A stretch of 64,000 nucleotides of DNA, taken from NCBI GenBank assembly GCA_030686995.1, contig CM060704.1, positions 108,754,542 to 108,818,541 on the forward strand, in the 5' to 3' direction. Positions 58,993-64,000 of the stretch are shown in pieces. Numbering within the stretch: position 1 is the stretch's first letter; every line of letters begins with the position of its first letter. The position numbers were made by a program, and so were the translations under genes. Origin of the DNA: Artemisia argyi (taxonomy: Eukaryota > Streptophyta > Magnoliopsida > Asterales > Asteraceae). The notes under the pieces are model-generated. The model was given only the letters and a program-made list of their open reading frames with translations, was not told the origin of the DNA and made no database searches.

Positions 58993-61638
58993 CACCAGAA
59001 GAAGACACGGGTGGAACAGAAGTAAAGGTGGAACCCAAGGACAATGCGGGTTCCTGTTGGTTAGTAACACATGTAGTTAACAATTTAGGAATCCATTTAA
59101 AATCTGGTTTGTATTGTAACCAACGTTGCCAGTTCCAACTAGTTTTTGCTTTCTTAATGTTAAATGCACTAGTAGTTGGCTCAGTCCTAGATTTGTTCTC
59201 GGCACCTATGGGGGTAACTGGGACATCATTAGAAACCGTAGAAGACGGCTTTCCTAAGTTAGACTTAGAGGCATGAGTGGGCCTAAAAGGAATGCGTGTC
59301 CTACGTTTCTTATGACGATTGAGAAGAGAATTAGCTACACATTTTGTATGATCACCAGATGATACGTTTTTACGACAAAACACACAAGATGCATTAATAT
59401 TCAAAACATTCAAAGGTTTATCATTCGTTACATTTAGATTTTGATTACAATTTGCCAGATTAGAATCTAAATCTGATGCAACATGAGTTTTATTCAAATT
59501 CCTAAGTTGGTCTTCTACTTCTTGAGCTTCTAGGTGTCCTCTCTTACGTTGCAAGATCCTATTCTTCTTTTTACTTTTTCGCTTGGGTCTGCTAACGCTA
59601 GAAGTGGAGACTAGTCCTGTAGAAGTGGAGTTATCAACATTAGTGTTTTGAACAACCTTTCCTTTATCAGTTGTGTTTAATTGATACATTCCTGGTGCTA
59701 TCACCGTGGTGTCAACCATTTTTCCTTTTTGAAGTAGCTTAACTTTCTCTTTTAAATCAATGATGATGTGATTTTTGTCCTGAATTTCAGACTCAAGTAA
59801 ACCATTGCAATATTTGATGTCGTCGCGGTTTTGTTGCCATTCGGCGTTTTCAATTTTTAAATCCGCAATTTCTTTCTCGTATTTGAAACATCGACCTTTT
59901 AAAGACTCGTTGTTTTTGCAAATCTGACAAGAGTTTGAAACATTTTGACTTTGAAACTTCAATTCCCTTTCAAGACTTTTAGCTTGACACCATTCAAGCC
60001 TTTGATTGAGTTGACAAATTTCTTTTGAAAATTGTTTTGTCACATCATCATTTTTAATTCTCAACTTTTCATTTTCCAGTTTAAGTGTCTCAATTTCCTC
60101 ATTCAACAAGATATTATCAACACAATGATCATGCTTAAGCATAGAAGTACCAGAATTATAGAGATCATTCATGATAACAGACAAAATATCAGCACAGAGA
60201 ACTTGTTCCAAGAGTCGATCAGCATCATTTTTTAAAACTCTATTTCTTTGCTTTTGAACCAAAATGTCATTTTCAGTTGCATTGAAAACGTTTATCATAT
60301 TTTTGACCTCCTTTTGAAGTTCCTGATCCCAACGTGTAGCACATAGACGGAGGTGTTGAACAATTGGCTTCATTTGTTTTTGAAAAATATCTCTCTTTTC
60401 TCGCTCGTAAGCGGATTGAAAAGTTTCAATTTTAATTTCAGAATTACGTTCAATTGTTTCCTCCAAAATTTCGATGTCTTCCATAAAAGTTTTGAAATAA
60501 TTTAAGACACGACACGTTTTCGGTAAAGGTGTAAGTTCACCGGATGATGGTAAAGGACCATTTATTTGTGCTACAGTTTGGACAGGGACTGCATTGTGAG
60601 ATGAAACATATGACTCTTCGATAAACCATGATTTTGCAGGTAAATCCTTTTGAGTAACAAAAGATTTAGAAAGAGGTGGAGCTTTTGAATAGTCATATGG
60701 TGTCCAGTGTTGAACATAACTCATTTTTGATCGACTCTCGTCTTCCAGTTCTTCTTCTTCCTCAGTATCAAAAACAACAGCACGCACAATTGTATTATCA
60801 AACATGTGATCAATACTGTAAACCTTAGGATTTTCTTTGAAAGCTTTATGAAGAAACATTGATTTAAAATCACAAAGTGCAAATCCTTTATCGGGTCTCG
60901 GTTTTAGAGCAAACTTTTGAATTGTTGTGACAGAGTTCCCGTGTTTGTAAACAATGTGACGAAATTCTTTGAGTTGTTTTTCAAGATCAACAATATCACC
61001 AAGTAAATCATCAATATACTTCCTTTTTCGTGTTTTATGTGCACAAAACTCCTTTTTGCAATTTGACAATTCTGTTTCAGTTTTTGAAAGGTCTCTTTGA
61101 AGACGGTCAACTTGCATTTTCAATTCACACTTCTCACTTTCAAGTTTCGAAATCAACTTTCCGTTTGACTCAATTAAATCTTGCATTTTTCGTTGAAGAT
61201 CTTGTTCTTTGTTGTAAGAATCTTGAAAAGCTTTTTCAAAACTTTTTGCGTGTTTAATCTTTTCTGCTTGATTAGAAAGCTGAATTTTATAACACTCAAT
61301 GTCTCTTGCAAATGACGCATTTTGTTCTTTTAAAACTTTGTTTTTCTCATTGCATTTAATTATTTGCAATTGTTGAGCATCCAGTTGTTTAGATAACAAT
61401 ATGAGGTCAGGGTCTGGACCAAATGATGGTTCATGTTGTTCTAAATTATCATGTTTATCATTCTCAATTGGATCATCAAATGAAACAACTGTGTCATCAT
61501 CAAATATGACAACTGTGCTTATTTGTTCATCTTTTTGAGGGATGAAGATGATGTAGATGGAACAACTTGCGCCATATCTGATTCATAAGCAGAAGGTGAG
61601 ACTATTTCATTAATAAAGCATGCATTGAGGTCATGTAC
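58958..61638 (-). pseudogene. Gag-protease spacer of D
   Basis: About 890 codons of mostly coiled-coil sequence (for example QRKMQDLIESNGKLISKLES and LKLENEKLRIKNDDVTKQF). Near 59920 lies CQICKN, and at 59386-59339 the C-X2-C-X8-H-X2-C motif CVFCRKNVSSGDHTKC. A frameshift occurs near 61530 at an A-rich run (sense ctcaaaaagatg), and a TAG separates it from the nucleocapsid part at 61641-61639. It ends [12 protein letters not shown] at 58958, overlapping the protease frame by 35 bases. The size is about double a usual copia gag-pol linker, as expected for Sireviruses. Function unknown. Confidence 0.82.
59339..59386 (-). other. Atypical CCHC motif in the spacer of D
   Basis: C-X2-C-X8-H-X2-C with the same spacing as 18250-18297 in A and about 350 bases before the protease ATG (about 400 in A). 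Surrounding residues differ. Confidence 0.6.
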
Positions 61639-62280
61639 CTAAGACAAGCCGTCAGTGTCATACACTGGACCTGAATCATTGAGCTTAAGTTCCTGCATGT
61701 TGGCCATAAGCATCACAGCAGCATTGGCTTCCAGATCTTCCATGTCATCGTCGTTGTTCACATTTGCCATGAAGTTGTTGTCCTGTTCAGGGAAATGTCC
61801 ATCTTTTTCATCTTGAAGAGCCATGAGTAATGCCTGCTTGTGAAACTTACTACCCCGAGTTCTTGGTTTGGGACATGCTGTAGCTATATGACCTTGTTCA
61901 TTGCAATTGTAGCACCAAACTGCATTCCCTGAGCTGGAGTTCCTTGTAGCAACTGAGTCAGACCTTTGTTGAGGAGATGCTGAGTTGTTTCTGAACCCAG
62001 TATTGTTACTAAACCTTTGACCATTCCCATAATTTCCTGAAGAGCTTCCTGAACCAGATCGACCATAGCTACGATTCTGAATTTCCACTCTTCCATCATT
62101 AACAACAGCTTGATTTCTTGTGTTTGAAGATGAACGTTGACGGTTGTTTGTTTTGTTGGAGAATTTGCTGAAAGCACGAGCAATAAGAGCAAGTCCCTGA
62201 TTCAACGTATTAAAGTCATCGTCGTCATCATCATTGGAGTTGGAGTAGTACACAACATCATTGTTGTTTGACGGAACAAG
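61639..62280 (-). pseudogene. Nucleocapsid part of D gag
   Basis: In frame after the TAA at 62283-62281. It contains an Asp run (NSNDDDDDDFN), a Gly/Ser/Asn/Arg-rich stretch, the zinc knuckle CYNCNEQGHIATAC (C-X2-C-X4-H-X4-C) and KQALLMALQDEKDG, a pattern also found in A's gag. It ends at a TAG. This part would bind the element RNA. Confidence 0.9.
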
Positions 62281-63426
62281 TTAAGTAGAAGAATCTTGTG
62301 GAGATGAATCATAGGGGACCATTTGGTTCGAGTAGGAAGTTTGTGGATAACTGAAGTAGTTTTGCTCTTGAACATATGCATGATTTGACATTGGTGGTGG
62401 AGCATAGGGAGATTGAGCTACGAGAGCCAAAGAATTTGGTGTTGATGTTGGTGTGTATCCTCCTCGTAGAGCTCTATCTTTTTCCACTTCAGGTTCATGG
62501 TGTTTCAGAAAATCATACAACAACCCATATGGAGCATCATGAAGATTCTTCGTTTGACGAACAAATGTCACATATTTATGCCAATCAGGGCCAAGACTAC
62601 CCACAAATTTGGAGTTCACAGCGATCCTTGGTACAGTGATTTTGTGACGTTCCAGATCATTAACCACATTTGTGAAACGATGATAGTAGGATTCAAGTGA
62701 CTCTCCAGGTTCAATTGTGATGTCAGTGTATTCCATGTAAAGCTTGGATTCCATGTCATCTTTGTTCAATTGAGTGCCTTCCATGAGGAGATGAACGTGT
62801 TCCCACATTGCTTTGGCTGTTTTCTGAGCATCGACACTGCGATAGATCGGATTGGGTATACCTTGAAGTATATAAGCCATTGCATACTGATCAGCTTCAC
62901 GATGTAGTTTCTGTTCTTCAGTGAGTGCAGTTTCTGGAAGGGGTCTATCACCAGGAGGACGTGGAGGATCAGCATTAGGATCACCAGCTTCAAATCTTGT
63001 TGGCCACTCAAATGGTCCTTCAAGTATCACTTGCTTTAAGAAGTGCCCATGAGGTTTCTTAAGTTCAAGAAAGCGTAAGAATCGACTTGACCATTGCACA
63101 TAGTTACCAGGTGTTAGCATTGGAGGTGTCTCAAGTGATCCTGCCTCATGTCGGGATTGTTGAGTTGTAATAACTTCACACATTCTGTCAAACCAGTGAG
63201 GTTGTTTGGAGGAAAACTGAGTGTTTTGTAGTGGCACTTGATATGGTAGTTGTTGAGGAATGAGCTGTTGTTGCATCATTAGGTAATGTTGTTGTGGATT
63301 GTATTTAGGAGGTTGTTGATTCATCTGGTGCGGAAGGTAATGTTGTTGCTGATACTGCTGAGGTTGTTGTTGCTGAGGTGTTTGTTGTTGAACATGAGGA
63401 AAGTAGTGATTCGGTGGCTGAGACAT
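62281..63426 (-). pseudogene. Gag of D, capsid part
   Basis: ATG at 63426-63424 (MSQPPNHYF). The first 90 residues are Gln/Pro-rich. The Gag core follows: LTPGNYVQWSSRFLRFLELK, AMWEHVHLLMEG, ESKLYMEYTDITIEPGESLE, then NSKFVGSLGPDWHKYVTFV. It ends at an in-frame TAA (62283-62281), after which the nucleocapsid continues in the same frame; I read this as a mutation. No Shine-Dalgarno is expected; plant ATG context here is unremarkable. Confidence 0.93.
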
Positions 63427-64000
63427 CTTAGAACACTTGTGTAGAAATGGATCTTGTGGAAAGTGTAGAATAAACCAATTATCGAGAAAATAAGCCCAAC
63501 TTCAAATGAGATTTCGATAATATGTTTTCGAAACTTGGCAGATTTTCGAGAAACTTGGCAGATTATCGAGAAAAGATTTCGAAAAAATTTTCAGTTTTAT
63601 CGAGAAATAAGATTGCGATACTGAAGCAGGTTTATCGAAAAAAATAAGATTTCGATAACTAAGCAAGTTTATCGAAAAATAGGATTTCGATAACTAAATA
63701 ATTTTCTCGATAACTTTTCGAAAAAATGAAAGATTTCTCGAAAAGTCACAAAGATTGCGAAACTTAGTTTTCGAAATTATACAATTTCGAAAACTTTCCC
63801 AAAAGTCGAAGTACTTAACTTTCTTATACAAGAAAGAAAATACCGAGTCCACACAAACGAAGTCGAGGTAGTGCACTTTGAGAGGATCTCGAAATAGGCA
63901 ATTACTAGGTTCTCGATAACTTGTAGAATTTTGTTTTTCAAAGAAAGCAATCCTAAAACTCGTTTTTATTTCAAGATTCTTGTACTTTTGTGTATAAAAT
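63427..64000. repeat. Leader of D with the TTATCGAGAAA array
   Basis: From 63478 to about 63930 there are roughly 22 copies of TTATCGAGAAA, TTTCGATAA, TTTCGAAAA and TTTCTCGATAA words. It is the gag leader of D; the PBS and 5' LTR are outside the window. The 50 bases next to the gag ATG lack the motif. Confidence 0.88.

Larger units (their letters stand above)
46780..64000 (-). mobile_element. Element D: giant Sirevirus-type copia element with an extra ORF (runs off the window)
   Basis: 3' LTR, PPT, long non-coding tail, extra ORF, pol-extra ORF spacer with intron-like signals, pol, spacer, gag and leader are all present in minus orientation over more than 17.2 kb. The 5' LTR lies beyond 64000. 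Sireviruses are the copia lineage known for a long gag-pol spacer, multiple PPTs and, in some members such as SIRE1, an envelope-like gene after pol. D has in-frame stops at 62281, 61639, 56623 and 49878 and a frameshift near 61530, so this copy is inactive. Its frames are longer and less decayed than A's. Confidence 0.92.

Noticed and set aside
62281..62283. Programmed stop readthrough inside D gag
   Set aside because: The TAA separates capsid from nucleocapsid, lacks the usual readthrough context (CAR-YYA after a UAG), and D has other random stops; a mutation is simpler.

Overview
The window is plant nuclear heterochromatin, most likely from a daisy-family (Asteraceae) species. I base that on the types of LTR retrotransposon present and on the resemblance, from memory and unchecked, of several of their proteins to those annotated in Asteraceae assemblies. 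No intact host gene, tRNA, rRNA or CRISPR array was found. Nearly everything is LTR retrotransposons inserted into one another; I name them E, F, I, A, B, G, C, H and D.

Left part (1-8007). The oldest visible layer is I, a minus-strand Ty3/gypsy element with a gag/protease-like ORF at 6573-7650. It was broken by two minus-strand Ty1/copia Sirevirus-type elements. E contributes its partial gag (1-480), leader, primer-binding site (PBS) and 5' LTR. That LTR is itself interrupted by F, a non-coding plus-strand element with its own LTRs, PBS and polypurine tract (PPT), and by an extra LTR-like piece.

Middle (7656-29101). A is a complete but decayed Sirevirus with 352-bp LTRs and a TTGGT target-site duplication (TSD). 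Two solo LTRs sit in it: G (12956-16412, TSD GTAGC, Tekay-like gypsy) and B (19904-25439, TSD GAAGA, Tat-like gypsy). Gag-pol order is normal once these are removed: gag, long coiled-coil spacer, protease, integrase, RT, RNase H. After A, the rest of I's gag appears (29107-29356), then unassigned DNA with a possible spliced gene relic on the plus strand (about 31212-31700).

Right part (32811-64000). C is a B-type LTR (32811-46493) split by H (36222-46284), a very young gypsy element with 3.8-kb LTRs and only a degraded 2.4-kb interior. C's interior is then broken by D (46780 to beyond 64000), a giant Sirevirus. D has gag, spacer, pol and, downstream of pol, an extra ORF of about 1,230 codons (about 1,377 with its tail past one stop) in the position of the Sirevirus envelope-like gene.

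The most interesting signals come from comparing A with D. (1) Both change frame by +1 at the same ATGCAG before protease, and codon differences just after it are synonymous in the new frame. (2) Both carry repeated PPT-like tracts, each paired with a hairpin whose arm sequence differs between copies. (3) Both share a roughly 500-bp non-coding block with the same hairpins. (4) Both have a C-X2-C-X8-H-X2-C motif in the spacer. (5) Each Sirevirus has its own short-motif array in its leader; in D the same array recurs upstream of the extra ORF, inside what looks like a 5'-UTR intron behind an internal promoter. (6) The B/C LTR family carries a palindromic E2F-like site upstream of a TATA box, plus a tRNA-like Pol III module.
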